64,000 nucleotides of DNA from Mycolicibacterium anyangense (GCF_010731855.1 NZ_AP022620.1:3844001-3908000), one strand, 5' to 3'. Positions 26,878 to 35,879 are shown, numbered from the stretch's first letter. Translations and numbers: made by a program. The notes: generated from the sequence alone by a model not told the origin.

Positions 26878-28173
26878 ATGTGGGATTTCGAAACCGATCC
26901 GGAGTACCAGAAGAAACTCGACTGGGTCGAGGAGTTCATGCGAGACGAACTCGAACCGCTGGACTTCGCCCCGCTGGACCCCTACGAAAAGAAGAACCCG
27001 AAGGTACTCGAGGTGCTGCGACCGCTCCAGCAACAGGTCAAGGAGCAGGGGCTGTGGGCCGCGCACCTGAGTCCTGAGCTCGGCGGCCAGGGCTACGGCC
27101 AGGTGAAGCTGGCACTGCTCAACGAGATCGTCGGCAGATCACGTTGGGCACCATCGGTTTTCGGTTCGCAGGCACCCGATTCCGGCAATGCCGAGATCCT
27201 CGCGTTGTTCGGCACCGAGGCGCAGAAACAGCGCTACCTGCAACCACTGCTGAACGGTGAAATATCGTCCTGCTATTCGATGACCGAACCTCAGGGCGGC
27301 TCGGATCCCGGCCTGTTCACCACCCGCGCCGAGCGGGACGGCGACTCCTGGGTGATCAACGGCGAGAAGTGGTTCTCGTCCAACGCCCGCAACGCCGAGT
27401 TCTTCATCGTGATGGCGGTGACGAACCCGGAAGCCCGCACGCACGAGAAGATGTCGCTGTTCATCGTGCCGGCGGAAACACCGGGTATCGAGGTGATCCG
27501 GCACGTGGGTGTGGGAGGCGAGTCCGACGAACGCGCCGGGCACGGATACCTCCGCTACCGCGACGTGCGGGTGCCCGCCGACCACATCCTCGGCGGTGAG
27601 GGTCAGGCGTTCGCGATCGCGCAGACCCGCCTCGGCGGTGGCCGCGTTCACCACGCGATGCGCACGATTGCTTTGGCACGCAAGGCTTTCGACATGATGT
27701 GCGAGCGGGCGGTGTCACGGCAGACCCGCCGTGGCCCACTCGGCGACTATCAGATGACCCAGGAGAAGATCGCCGACAGCTGGATCCAGATCGAGCAGTT
27801 CCGGCTACTGGTGCTGCGCACGGCGTGGAAGATCGACCGGTATCACGACTACCAGAAGGTGCGGCGCGATATCGCGGCGGTGAAAGTCGCCATGCCGCAG
27901 GTGCTGCACGACGTCGTGCAGCGGGCCATGCACCTGCACGGCGCGCTCGGGGTGTCCGACGAGATGCCGTTCGTCAAGATGATGGTGGCGGCCCAGTCGC
28001 TGGCCATCGCCGACGGGCCGACCGAAGTGCACAAGCTGACGGTGGCGCGCCGCACGCTCAAGGAGTACGAGCCGGCGGATTCGCTATTCGGCTCCGGGCA
28101 CATTCCGACCCGCCGCGCCGCCGCACAGGCCCGGCTGGCCGCGTTGATCGAACACGACGTCGCCGAACTCTAG
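26878..28173 (+). CDS. Acyl-CoA dehydrogenase
   Basis: 431 residues covering the three acyl-CoA dehydrogenase domains: helical N-terminus (1-130), beta domain with the FAD-contacting C-Y-S-M-T-E-P-Q-G-G-S-D-P (about 135-148) and W-F-S-S-N-A, and C-terminal helical domain with M-H-L-H-G-A-L-G and P-T-E-V-H-K. It resembles the ACAD10/11-type and mycobacterial FadE enzymes that act on branched or unusual acyl-CoAs; the exact substrate is unknown. AAAAGGGG lies ahead of the ATG. The TetR gene begins at the base after its stop, so regulator and enzyme form an operon. Confidence 0.92.
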   Translation: MWDFETDPEYQKKLDWVEEFMRDELEPLDFAPLDPYEKKNPKVLEVLRPLQQQVKEQGLWAAHLSPELGGQGYGQVKLALLNEIVGRSRWAPSVFGSQAPDSGNAEILALFGTEAQKQRYLQPLLNGEISSCYSMTEPQGGSDPGLFTTRAERDGDSWVINGEKWFSSNARNAEFFIVMAVTNPEARTHEKMSLFIVPAETPGIEVIRHVGVGGESDERAGHGYLRYRDVRVPADHILGGEGQAFAIAQTRLGGGRVHHAMRTIALARKAFDMMCERAVSRQTRRGPLGDYQMTQEKIADSWIQIEQFRLLVLRTAWKIDRYHDYQKVRRDIAAVKVAMPQVLHDVVQRAMHLHGALGVSDEMPFVKMMVAAQSLAIADGPTEVHKLTVARRTLKEYEPADSLFGSGHIPTRRAAAQARLAALIEHDVAEL

Positions 28174-28818
28174 ATGGCCCTGGACACCCGGCCCAATCTG
28201 GTCGCCGCAGCCGAGACCCTGTTCGCCGAGCGCGGGGTGGACGCGGTGAGCCTGCGTGAGATTGCCAGGGCAGCAGGCACCCGCAACGTGATGGCCGTGC
28301 AGTACCACTTCACCGATCGGGCCGGGGTGCTCGCGGCCATCGCCGCCAAGCATGTGCCGGACGTCGACGCCGGCCGCAATGCGCTGCTCGACACCGCCGA
28401 TGCCTCGATACGCTCGATGGCCGCCGCGCTGGTGCGGCCACTGGCCGCCAAACTCGACGATCCCGACGGCGGCCCCGCCTTCCTGCGCATCCATGCCGAC
28501 CTGCTGAACCGGCCGGTGCCGGCGTTCGACGTCACCGGCGGTCCGGACAGCAGCATGCGGCGCTGGCGCGACACGGTGGAGCCGCTGCTGGATCCGGTGG
28601 CGGTGGCGCTGCACACCCGGCTGGCCGCCGTGATCTACACGGCGGTCGAGCTGGGCAGGCGGGCCGCATCGGCGCCGCACACCGACGACCGGTTGTTCAC
28701 CAGCCACCTCGTCGACACCGTCGCGGCGATGCTGGCCGGCGCACCGTCGGCCGAGACCCGCGAACTGGCCGGGGAACGCCAGGCCCGCCGCGCCCGGCGC
28801 AGTCCTTCGCGAGCGTGA
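28174..28818 (+). CDS. TetR-family transcriptional regulator
   Basis: 214 residues. The N-terminal helix-turn-helix spans about 20-50 (S-L-R-E-I-A-R-A-A-G-T then Q-Y-H-F recognition helix). The rest is an all-helical ligand-binding domain with no recognisable effector motif, and the end is a run of Arg. It starts immediately after the acyl-CoA dehydrogenase stop and probably regulates that gene in response to an acyl-CoA. A candidate site is the palindrome at 26809-26820. Confidence 0.88.
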   Translation: MALDTRPNLVAAAETLFAERGVDAVSLREIARAAGTRNVMAVQYHFTDRAGVLAAIAAKHVPDVDAGRNALLDTADASIRSMAAALVRPLAAKLDDPDGGPAFLRIHADLLNRPVPAFDVTGGPDSSMRRWRDTVEPLLDPVAVALHTRLAAVIYTAVELGRRAASAPHTDDRLFTSHLVDTVAAMLAGAPSAETRELAGERQARRARRSPSRA

Positions 28819-28870
28819 CTTACACGATCCCAATATCGGCGAGCGTGTCTGCCGACGGTACCGCGCGGAA

Positions 28871-29685
28871 TCAAGTGCGGGTGACGGCCAGTCCCTCTTG
28901 TGCCAGGGTGGCGGTCAGGACTCCGTCGGCGTCATAGAGGCCGGCGGTCATCAGTCCCCGTCCTCGGGCCGCCGCCGGCGAGCGGGATTCCAGCAGGTTC
29001 CACCGGTCGGCCCGGATCGGGCGGTGGAACCACACCGAGGACTCAGTGGTGGCGGCGCGGTGGCTGCGGTCGACCATCGAGTGTCCGTGCACCTGCAAGA
29101 TCGGGTCGACGCCGTAGATGTCGGTGACGTAGACGGCGGCACGCGCGTGGACCAGCGGGTCCTCGGGCATCGGCACGGTGATCCGCCACCACAGCCGCCG
29201 CACGAATTCCCCTGTGCTCCAACCGTCTTCGGATCGGATGTCGATCTCGTTGATGGGTAACGAGGGCGCTGGGCCCAGCGGCCCGTTGGCGGTCATGGCC
29301 CCGGGGTCCCCGGCGGTGATGCGGTGGGCGTGTTCGGGACCGTGGGCCGGCACCGAGAAGGAGGCGGTCGCGCTGACCAGCAGCCGGCCGGCCTGGCGGG
29401 CCAGCACCCGCCGGGACGCCGCGGTGCGGCCGTCGTAGACCCGCTCGACCTGGTAGTCGACCGCGGCCCCGGCGTCACCGCCGCGCAGGAACTGGACGTG
29501 CAGGCTGGTCGGTGAGAACCCGGGATTCACGGTGTGGCACGCCGCGGCCAGCGCCTGGGCGCCCAGGTGCCCAGGTGCCCACCGTAGGCCCGCTTGTCGG
29601 GCGGTCCGGCAGCGGCGCCGGTGAACTGGTCGGCCGCCGAACCATCGGGCGTGACGTCCAGCAGACCAGGCAGTACGTCAGTCAC
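28871..29685 (-). pseudogene. Acyl-CoA thioesterase (TesB-like), frameshifted
   Basis: The gene begins with GTG at 29685, overlapping the CaiB stop (GTGA). Its first frame runs to about residue 38 (K-R-A-Y-G-G-H-L) and then leaves frame, stopping at 29527. The second frame resumes with A-Q-A-L-A-A-A-C-H-T-V-N-P-G-F and continues as a normal double-hotdog thioesterase to 28871. The break coincides with a tandem 8-bp duplication (29565-29580). Removing one copy gives one continuous 268-residue TesB-like enzyme, which would hydrolyse acyl-CoA to free acid. As written the gene should be inactive, though an internal GTG at 29530 could give a 219-residue fragment. Confidence 0.85.
29565..29580 (+). 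repeat. 8-bp tandem duplication inside the thioesterase gene
   Basis: AGGTGCCC is present twice in direct contact (29565-29572 and 29573-29580). Deleting one copy restores the reading frame exactly and recreates the conserved Y-G-G-x-x-x-A-Q-A-L motif of TesB proteins. The duplication therefore looks recent and could revert by slippage. Confidence 0.85.
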
Positions 29686-30884
29686 AGTGCGACAGTGCCG
29701 GATTCGACCAGATCGGCGATCTGCGCCGGGCTCAGACCGAGATGCTGCGCCAAGACTGCCGCGGTGTCGTCGCCCAGCGCCGGTGCGGGCCGTGGCGCGA
29801 CGTGAGCGCCGTCGACCGACATCGGCAGGCTGGGCGCCAGATAGGTGCCGATCCGGGGCTGGTCCAGCGGGGTGAACAGCGGGTTGGCCGTGACCCGCGG
29901 ATGTTCGGCGACCTCGGTGAAGCTGAGGTAGCGATCCCACAGCACCGAGCTGGCCGACAGCGCCGCCGTGACCTCCTCGGCGGTGTGGGTACGGAACCAC
30001 GCGGCGAACAGCCCCGAGAGCACATCGCGGTGGGCGTAGCGCTGGCCCTCGTCGGTGAAGTCGGCGTCGAGCGCTTCTGCCACGGCGGCAACGGCTTTCG
30101 CGGTTCCGGTGAGTTCGGCCAGATCGCGGAAGTGCCGTGCGGTGAGGGCGACGATCATGAACGACACTCCGTCACTGCTGGTGAAGTTCTGGCCGTACTG
30201 GCCGAACAGGCTGTTGCCCAGCCGCGGCCGTTCGGTGCCGTTGATCATCACCTCGGTCAGGAAGCCGAGGTTGCCCGCCGTCGCCAGCGCGACATCGTCC
30301 AACGGCAGCCGGATGGCGCTGCCCTGGCCGGAGGTGTCCCGGCGGCGCAGCGCCGCCACGATCGCCAGCGCGGCGTAGAGCCCGCAGGTGACGTCCCAGG
30401 CCGGCAGCACGTGGTTGATCGGTTCACGGTGCTCGGCGGGCCCGGTGACCATCGGGAAGCCGGTCGCGGCGTTGACCGTGTAGTCCACCCCGGTGGAGCC
30501 GTCGGCGCGGCCCACGACTTCGAGATGGATCAGGTCAGGCCGCAGCGCGCTCAGCGTTTCGTAGGAATGCCATTGCCGCCCGGCGACATTGGTGATCAGG
30601 ATGCCGCTGTCGATGATGAGCTGGGCGACCAGGCGTTGACCTTCGGGCGAGCGCATGTCCGCGGCGACGGAGCGCTTGCCCTTGTTCAGGCCGGCCCAGT
30701 AGATGCTCTCGCCGGCGTCGGTCTGCGGCCAGCGGTGGTAGTCGGCGGCCCCGCCGACGGGATCCACCCGGATCACCTCGGCGCCGAGTTGGGACAGCGT
30801 CATACCGGCCAGCGGTACCGCCACGAAGCTGGAGATCTCGACGATGCGGACGCCGGCCAGCGGCAGGTCAGGTGTTCCGTTCAC
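29682..30884 (-). CDS. CaiB/BaiF-family (class III) CoA-transferase
   Basis: 400 residues from a GTG at 30884. The family fold is clear: G-V-R-I-V-E-I-S-S near the start, a Y-W-A-G-L-N-K-G-K-R-S segment (62-72), and D164 in the P-A-W-D-V-T-C-G-L motif, equivalent to the aspartate that forms the anhydride in formyl-CoA transferase. Racemases of the AMACR type share this fold, so CoA transfer or racemisation are both possible. It is the first gene of an operon with the frameshifted thioesterase, which suggests acyl-CoA catabolism. Confidence 0.9.
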   Translation of the reverse strand: MNGTPDLPLAGVRIVEISSFVAVPLAGMTLSQLGAEVIRVDPVGGAADYHRWPQTDAGESIYWAGLNKGKRSVAADMRSPEGQRLVAQLIIDSGILITNVAGRQWHSYETLSALRPDLIHLEVVGRADGSTGVDYTVNAATGFPMVTGPAEHREPINHVLPAWDVTCGLYAALAIVAALRRRDTSGQGSAIRLPLDDVALATAGNLGFLTEVMINGTERPRLGNSLFGQYGQNFTSSDGVSFMIVALTARHFRDLAELTGTAKAVAAVAEALDADFTDEGQRYAHRDVLSGLFAAWFRTHTAEEVTAALSASSVLWDRYLSFTEVAEHPRVTANPLFTPLDQPRIGTYLAPSLPMSVDGAHVAPRPAPALGDDTAAVLAQHLGLSPAQIADLVESGTVAL

Positions 30885-30908
30885 CCGAAGAGTATGGCGG
30901 TCGGCGGA

Positions 30909-31208
30909 TCACGCCACCGCGACCGGTACGCCCAGGCAGATGAGCGTGAGCATCAGCAGGAACCAGCCGGCACCCTGCCAGATCGGCCAGACGCCCTCGG
31001 CTTTCCACACCCGGTAGGCCCGGACCAACGCCCCGACCCCGCCGACGAACAGCGAGGCCGGTACCAGGATGCCCGCGAGCAGGGAGTTCCAGGCGACGGC
31101 GGCCGCGAACGCCACCGCCGCCACGGCGACAAAGCAGACCACATAGGTCACCGCCGACCGGAACATGGCCGGGTCGTGCCAGCGCTTCTCGACGTCATTG
31201 CTCGACAT
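30909..31208 (-). CDS. Small membrane protein, three predicted helices
   Basis: 99 residues. The ATG at 31208 is preferred over a GTG six bases upstream because GAGG then stands five bases before it. Hydrophobic helices lie at about 17-40, 44-64 and 78-97; the N-terminus is charged. No family is recognised. It is a single gene between the CaiB operon and the divergent small acidic protein gene. Function unknown. Confidence 0.75.
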   Translation of the reverse strand: MSSNDVEKRWHDPAMFRSAVTYVVCFVAVAAVAFAAAVAWNSLLAGILVPASLFVGGVGALVRAYRVWKAEGVWPIWQGAGWFLLMLTLICLGVPVAVA

Positions 31209-31279
31209 GGTCACCTCGTTCCCAGCCTAGGCCCCGACAAACAGGGTTGGCCACCACGTTCGCGGGGTAGCCCGCCGGC

Positions 31280-31456
31280 ATGACCCACCCGACAGACGAG
31301 CACAGCGAAGACGTCGCCGCCGACGAGAACGTCGCCTCTTCCCGCGCAGGTAAGGACGGCGGCAGCGGCACCTACGTCGGGGAGACCGGACCCGACGACA
31401 GCTTCGACGCCGGCGAGACGGGTGCGGAGGCCCGCGCCGAGCGCGACGGGCGGTGA
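31280..31456 (+). CDS. Small acidic conserved mycobacterial protein
   Basis: 58 residues, starting at ATG 31280 and ending 12 bp before the phosphoesterase gene. The composition is acidic and Gly-rich, with a G-T-Y-V-G-E-T-G-P-D-D-S-F-D-A-G-E-T-G-A-E-A-R-A core. I recall similar short proteins with the Y-V-G ... G-E-T-G-A-E-A-R-A pattern in other mycobacteria, which supports a real gene. No domain or function known; probably disordered and cytosolic. Confidence 0.65.
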   Translation: MTHPTDEHSEDVAADENVASSRAGKDGGSGTYVGETGPDDSFDAGETGAEARAERDGR

Positions 31457-31468
31457 GAAGATCGGGCC

Positions 31469-31969
31469 ATGCGCCTGCTGCTGTTGGCCGACACCCACAT
31501 TCCCAAACGGGCGCGTGACCTACCGGAACAGGTCTGGGACGAGGTGGCGCGCTGCGATGTCGTGATCCACGCCGGTGACTGGATCGAGGCGGCAGTCCTC
31601 GATGAGTTGTCGCAACGATCGCGGCGGCTGATCGGATGCTGGGGCAACAACGACGGCCCGGAGCTGCGCGCGCGGCTTCCCGAACGCGCCGACGTCGCCC
31701 TGGACGGCTTGCGGTTCACCGTGGTGCACGAGACCGGAGCCGCCTCGGGCCGCGAGGCGCGGATGGCTCAGCTGTACCCGGATACCGACGTCCTGGTGTT
31801 CGGGCACAGCCACATCCCGTGGGACACCACCGCCCGCACCGGGCTGCGCCTGTTGAATCCGGGCTCACCGACCGACCGGCGACGTCAGCCCTTCTGCACC
31901 TATATGACCGCGGTGACCAGCGCGGGCAGCCTGCGCGAAGTCCGGCTGCACGAGATCGCGAAGCATTAG
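31469..31969 (+). CDS. YfcE/MJ0936-type metallophosphoesterase
   Basis: 166 residues with the complete calcineurin-like metal set: D8-x-H10 (A-D-T-H), G-D-W near residue 37, G-N-N-D near 60, H in V-H-E near 85 and G-H-S-H near 113. Single-domain proteins of this size (YfcE, MJ0936) hydrolyse cyclic or mono phosphodiesters in vitro with Mn; the physiological substrate is usually unknown. It is 12 bp downstream of the small acidic protein gene and may be co-transcribed with it. Confidence 0.9.
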   Translation: MRLLLLADTHIPKRARDLPEQVWDEVARCDVVIHAGDWIEAAVLDELSQRSRRLIGCWGNNDGPELRARLPERADVALDGLRFTVVHETGAASGREARMAQLYPDTDVLVFGHSHIPWDTTARTGLRLLNPGSPTDRRRQPFCTYMTAVTSAGSLREVRLHEIAKH

Positions 31970-31994
31970 CTCTGTTACAGAGGTATTCTTGGGT
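31970..31994 (+). promoter_or_regulatory. MarR-type operator and leaderless promoter
   Basis: CTCTGT-T-ACAGAG (31970-31982) is a perfect 6+6 palindrome directly followed by a -10-like TATTCT (31984-31989). The marR-type GTG at 31995 is six bases past the -10, where transcription would start, so the message is probably leaderless, as for many mycobacterial genes. The palindrome sits in the -10/-35 spacer, well placed for autorepression. Confidence 0.6.
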
Positions 31995-32447
31995 GTGGAC
32001 ACCCGCACCGACCTCGTCACCGACCTGTTCAGGACCGTGGGCCGGTTCCGGCGTACCTTGCGGCGCTCGGCCGGCGGCCCGTTCGCTGCTCCGGGTCTCA
32101 CCGAGTCGCAGGCCGAGCTGCTCCGTCTGGTCGGCCGCCAGCCCGGCATCTCGGTGAGTGCGGCAGCGGCCGAGCTGGCGCTGGCACCCAACACCGCGTC
32201 GACCCTGGTGTCCAAGCTGTCCACCGACGGGTTGCTGGTCCGCACGCCCGATCCGGCCGACCGGCGAGTGGGCCGGCTGGCCCTGACCGAGCCGGCCCAG
32301 CAGCTCGCCGACGCGTCCCGCTCCGCCCGTCGGGCCGCACTGGCCGAGGCGCTCGGGCAGTTGGACGACGAGGACGTCCGCGCGCTGACTGCCGGGCTTC
32401 GGGTGCTCGCCGCCATCACCGACACACTGCAGGAGAACCGATCATGA
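31995..32447 (+). CDS. MarR-family transcriptional regulator
   Basis: 150 residues from GTG 31995 (a TTG two codons earlier is possible but less likely). The winged helix-turn-helix spans about 40-105, with S-V-S-A-A-A-A-E-L-A-L-A-P-N-T-A-S-T-L-V recognition helices and a D-R-R-V wing. The stop overlaps the ABC ATPase start (ATGA), so it regulates the exporter that follows, probably derepressing it when a drug-like ligand binds. Confidence 0.9.
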   Translation: MDTRTDLVTDLFRTVGRFRRTLRRSAGGPFAAPGLTESQAELLRLVGRQPGISVSAAAAELALAPNTASTLVSKLSTDGLLVRTPDPADRRVGRLALTEPAQQLADASRSARRAALAEALGQLDDEDVRALTAGLRVLAAITDTLQENRS

Positions 32448-33265
32448 CCACACCTGCCATCGACTGCCGCCAGCTGACCCACCGCTACGGCGACTTCACC
32501 GCCGTCGACGGCTTCTCACTGGAGGTCCGCAGCGGTGAGACACTCGGTCTGCTCGGGCCCAACGGGGCCGGCAAGACCACGGTCGTGCGGCTGTTGACCA
32601 CGCTCACCCCGATCCAGGACGGCGAGGTACGGATCTTCGGCCTCGACGCCCGGCGCGACACCATGGATATTCGCTACAACCTCGGCTATGTGCCCCAACA
32701 ACTTTCGATCGAACCCGCGCTGACCGGCCAGCAGAATGTGGAGTGGTTCGCGCGACTCTACGACGTCCCCCGCTCACAGCGACGCGCCCGGGTCCGCGAG
32801 GCGCTGGAGGCCATGCAGCTCACCGAGGTCGCCGACCGGCTGGCAGGCACCTACTCCGGCGGCATGGTGCGTCGCCTCGAACTGGCCCAGGCGCTGGTGA
32901 CCAGACCGTCCCTGCTCATCCTCGACGAGCCCACCGTCGGCTTGGATCCGATTGCCCGCGAAGGGGTTTGGTCCCAGGTGCAGCAGATGAAGCAGGACTT
33001 CGGCATGACCGTCCTGCTGACCACCCACTACATGGAGGAAGCCGATGTGCTGTGCGATCGGGTCGCGCTGATGCACCATGGGGCGTTGCGGGCGGTGGGA
33101 ACGCCGACCGAATTGAAGGCCAAGGTCGGGCCGGAGGCGACGCTGGAAGACGTGTTCCGGCACTACGCGGGCTCGGAACTCGGCGCCGAACTGGGTGGGA
33201 CCACTGCTCCCGCCGGTCTGGGCGAGATCCGCGCGGGACGCAAGGCGGCGCGCCATGCCGGCTGA
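32444..33265 (+). CDS. ABC transporter ATP-binding protein (DrrA-type exporter)
   Basis: 273 residues. Walker A G-P-N-G-A-G-K-T-T at 38-46, signature S-G-G-M at 138-141, Walker B ending D161-E162, and the H-loop in T-T-H-Y-M-E-E are all present. The C-terminal extension after residue 220 is typical of daunorubicin-resistance ATPases. It energises the permease encoded next, with which it overlaps by 11 bp. Export of a hydrophobic drug or lipid is likely; the natural substrate is unknown. Confidence 0.93.
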   Translation: MTTPAIDCRQLTHRYGDFTAVDGFSLEVRSGETLGLLGPNGAGKTTVVRLLTTLTPIQDGEVRIFGLDARRDTMDIRYNLGYVPQQLSIEPALTGQQNVEWFARLYDVPRSQRRARVREALEAMQLTEVADRLAGTYSGGMVRRLELAQALVTRPSLLILDEPTVGLDPIAREGVWSQVQQMKQDFGMTVLLTTHYMEEADVLCDRVALMHHGALRAVGTPTELKAKVGPEATLEDVFRHYAGSELGAELGGTTAPAGLGEIRAGRKAARHAG

Positions 33266-34079
33266 TGCCCTGGTAGCCCCCGGCCTGCTGCGTGCACCGC
33301 ACGGCTGGCGGCGGGCACGCAGCCTGGCCGGGCGGATGGCGACGTTCGCCTGGGTGGAGCTGCAGAAGCTGCGCCACGACCGCACCGAGCTTTTCACCCG
33401 GTTGGTGCAACCGGCGCTGTGGCTGTTGATCTTCGGCACCACTTTCAACCGGTTGCACGTGATCGACACCGGCTCGGTGCCGTACCTGGCGTTCCTGGCA
33501 CCGGGCATCATCGCGCAGTCGGCACTGTTCATCTCGATCTTCTACGGCATCCAGATCATCTGGGACCGCGACGCCGGCATCCTGGCCAAGCTGATGGTGA
33601 CACCTGCCCCGGCCTCAGCGCTGGTGACCGGCAAGGCGTTCGCCGCGGGGGTTCGCTCGGTGGCGCAGGTGGTGGGGGTGCTGCTGCTGGCCTATGTGAT
33701 GGGCATCCACATGACGCACAACCCGCTGCGGATCCTGGCGGCGATGGGCGTGGTGATGCTCGGCTCGGCATTCTTCGCCTGCCTGTCGATGACACTGGCC
33801 GGGCTGGTGCGCAACCGCGACCGCCTGATGGGGATCGGCCAGGCCATCACCATGCCGTTGTTCTTCGCCTCCAACGCGCTGTACCCGGTGGCGGTCATGC
33901 CGGACTGGCTGCGCTGGCTGAGCCGGGTGAATCCGCTGAGCTACGAGGTGGATTCGTTGCGGTTGCTGCTGGTGGGTATGCCCTCGACGCATCCGTGGCT
34001 GGACATCGCGGTGCTGGTGGCGGCCGCAGTCGTGGGTATCGCCGCGGCCTCTGCCCTGCTGCGCCGACTGGTGGCCTGA
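33255..34079 (+). CDS. ABC-2 type transporter permease
   Basis: 274 residues, six predicted transmembrane helices. The start at 33255 lies within the ATPase gene end and is favoured over further-upstream in-frame codons because it gives a normal N-terminal tail. Features of the ABC-2 family include the charged entry R-D-A-G-I-L-A-K-L-M-V-T-P (about 110-122) and N-A-L-Y-P-V-A-V-M-P-D-W-L near 210. Together with the ATPase it forms a DrrAB-like exporter under MarR control. Confidence 0.9.
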   Translation: MPADALVAPGLLRAPHGWRRARSLAGRMATFAWVELQKLRHDRTELFTRLVQPALWLLIFGTTFNRLHVIDTGSVPYLAFLAPGIIAQSALFISIFYGIQIIWDRDAGILAKLMVTPAPASALVTGKAFAAGVRSVAQVVGVLLLAYVMGIHMTHNPLRILAAMGVVMLGSAFFACLSMTLAGLVRNRDRLMGIGQAITMPLFFASNALYPVAVMPDWLRWLSRVNPLSYEVDSLRLLLVGMPSTHPWLDIAVLVAAAVVGIAAASALLRRLVA

Positions 34080-34090
34080 ATACGCCGAGC

Positions 34091-34136
34091 GTCACACAGG
34101 AGTGACCGACAGCGCCCAATGTCACTCTGGTGTGAC
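34091..34136. terminator. Hairpin between the convergent permease and recD genes
   Basis: Two 16-bp arms (34091-34106 and 34121-34136) pair with two mismatches around a 14-base loop, in the 69 bp between two convergent stop codons. Each arm itself has the GTCAC/GTGAC inverted form. Position suggests a bidirectional terminator; no U-tract is present. Confidence 0.6.
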
Positions 34137-34148
34137 AGTCGGCGGATC

Positions 34149-35879
34149 TCAGCGCAGCCGCCGGCTCAGCCCGCTCGCCCGCACGGCCCGGCGTTCGATG
34201 GCCGCCCGCAGCTGGGCGGCCGTGCCCACCACCCGCACCTTGGTGCGGGCCCTGGTGATGGCGGTGTAGAGCAGTTCACGGGTCAGCAGGCGCGAATCCT
34301 CTTCGGGCAGAAGCACCGTCACCTCGACTGCCTGAGATCCCTGGCTCTTGTGGATCGTCATCGCATGCATGGTCTCCACATCGGCCAGCCTGCTGGTGGC
34401 GAACTCGACCGGCCCGTCGCCACCGGGCAGCACCGCGCGCAGCACCCCGTCGCGCAGCACCGTGACCCCGGTGTCGCCGTTGTAGAGGCCCAGCCCGTAG
34501 TCATTGGCGGTGACCAGCAATGGCCGGCCGGCGTACCAGGTCGCCCACGGCGGGGTGTCGGTCACCTCGGCCAGCCATCGTTCCACCTGCCGGTTCCAGT
34601 ACGCCACCCCGTAGGGCCCGCGCCGGTGCGCGCACAGCAGTCGGTGTTCGTCCAACGTGGTCAGCGCCACCTGCCCGTTGCCCAGCACCGCGGCCTCCCG
34701 CAGGCGCAGCGCATGCGGCACCAGGACGGCACGCAGGACACCGGCGGGATCCGCGGTGTCCACCCACTCGATGTGCTCGTCGTCCCGGCTGAGCACGGCC
34801 ACTGCCTGGTCGGCATCGCCGTCGCGGATCGCCTGGGCCAGTGCACCGATCGACGCGCCGAAGCGGTGTGAGGTGACGAGCGTGGCGACAGCGCTGTCAT
34901 CGCGAGCGCTGAGCCCGTCCACCAGATCGGCCAGCACGGCACCGGCGTCCACCGACGCCAACTGATCGGGGTCACCGACGAGCAGCAGCCGCGAATCGGG
35001 GCGCACCGCCTCGACCAGCCTGGCCATCATGGTCAGCGACACCATCGACGTTTCGTCAACCACGATGACGTCGTGCGGCAGCCGGTTGTCGCGGTGGTGC
35101 CGGAACCGCGATGAGGTGTCCGGGCGCGCGCCCAGCAGCCGGTGCAGTGTGGTGGCCCGCAACGCAGGCAGCCGGCCACGGTCCACGGCCGTGAGCCTGT
35201 CGACCTCGATCTGCACCGCCTCCTGCAGCCGGGCGGCCGCCTTCCCGGTCGGGGCGGCCAGCGCGATCCGTAGTGGCGGCGCGCCATTCAACTCGGCCTG
35301 CTCAGCCAGCAGCGCCAGCAACCGGGCCACCGTCGTGGTCTTGCCGGTCCCCGGCCCGCCGGTCAGCACCGTCAGGCCCCGGGACAGCGCAATCTGGGCG
35401 GCAGCGCGCTGCTCGGCGAACTGATCCGGGAAAAGTCTTGCGGCATCGGGTGTTCCGCCACGATGCGCCGTTGAGGCCAGCGCCAGGATATCGGTGGCAA
35501 CCTGATGCTCCTCCAGCCAGTAGCGGTCAAAGTACAGCAGGCCGTCCTCGAGATGGAGAACCGGTGGCGTACCCAGCAGGGGGCTGGCCGCCACGGCAGC
35601 CACCCAGTCCGACGACGCGGGCCAGTCCAGGTCAGGATGGTCCACCTGGGCCTGGACCGCGGTGAGGTCGACGCACACCGAACCGGCGCGCACCGCGCGG
35701 ACCACGAAGGCGACGGCCAGCGCCACCGTCTCGTCGGCTTCACCGGCCAGTGCCGCCAGCCGTTGGGCGACAAGCACATCGGCGGCCTCGATCACGTCGG
35801 CGTCGTTGAACGTGCGCAGTACCCCGCTCGCGCCAGTGGCGTAGCGCCAGCTTGCGGCGTCGACGTCGTCGACCGTCAT
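34149..35879 (-). CDS. recD: RecBCD exonuclease V subunit alpha, RecD
   Basis: 576 residues, superfamily 1B helicase. Walker A G-G-P-G-T-G-K-T-T-T is at about 170, D-E-T-S-M (Walker B) near 275, G-D-P-D-Q-L near 305, and T-I-H-K-S-Q-G-S-Q and the final T-A-I-T-R-A-R motif VI occur near the C-terminus. RecD is the 5'-3' motor of RecBCD, which degrades and resects double-strand ends. In mycobacteria RecBCD has been linked to single-strand annealing, with AdnAB acting in RecA-dependent repair. It overlaps the recB stop by four bases and closes a recC-recB-recD operon. Confidence 0.94.
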   Translation of the reverse strand: MTVDDVDAASWRYATGASGVLRTFNDADVIEAADVLVAQRLAALAGEADETVALAVAFVVRAVRAGSVCVDLTAVQAQVDHPDLDWPASSDWVAAVAASPLLGTPPVLHLEDGLLYFDRYWLEEHQVATDILALASTAHRGGTPDAARLFPDQFAEQRAAAQIALSRGLTVLTGGPGTGKTTTVARLLALLAEQAELNGAPPLRIALAAPTGKAAARLQEAVQIEVDRLTAVDRGRLPALRATTLHRLLGARPDTSSRFRHHRDNRLPHDVIVVDETSMVSLTMMARLVEAVRPDSRLLLVGDPDQLASVDAGAVLADLVDGLSARDDSAVATLVTSHRFGASIGALAQAIRDGDADQAVAVLSRDDEHIEWVDTADPAGVLRAVLVPHALRLREAAVLGNGQVALTTLDEHRLLCAHRRGPYGVAYWNRQVERWLAEVTDTPPWATWYAGRPLLVTANDYGLGLYNGDTGVTVLRDGVLRAVLPGGDGPVEFATSRLADVETMHAMTIHKSQGSQAVEVTVLLPEEDSRLLTRELLYTAITRARTKVRVVGTAAQLRAAIERRAVRASGLSRRLR

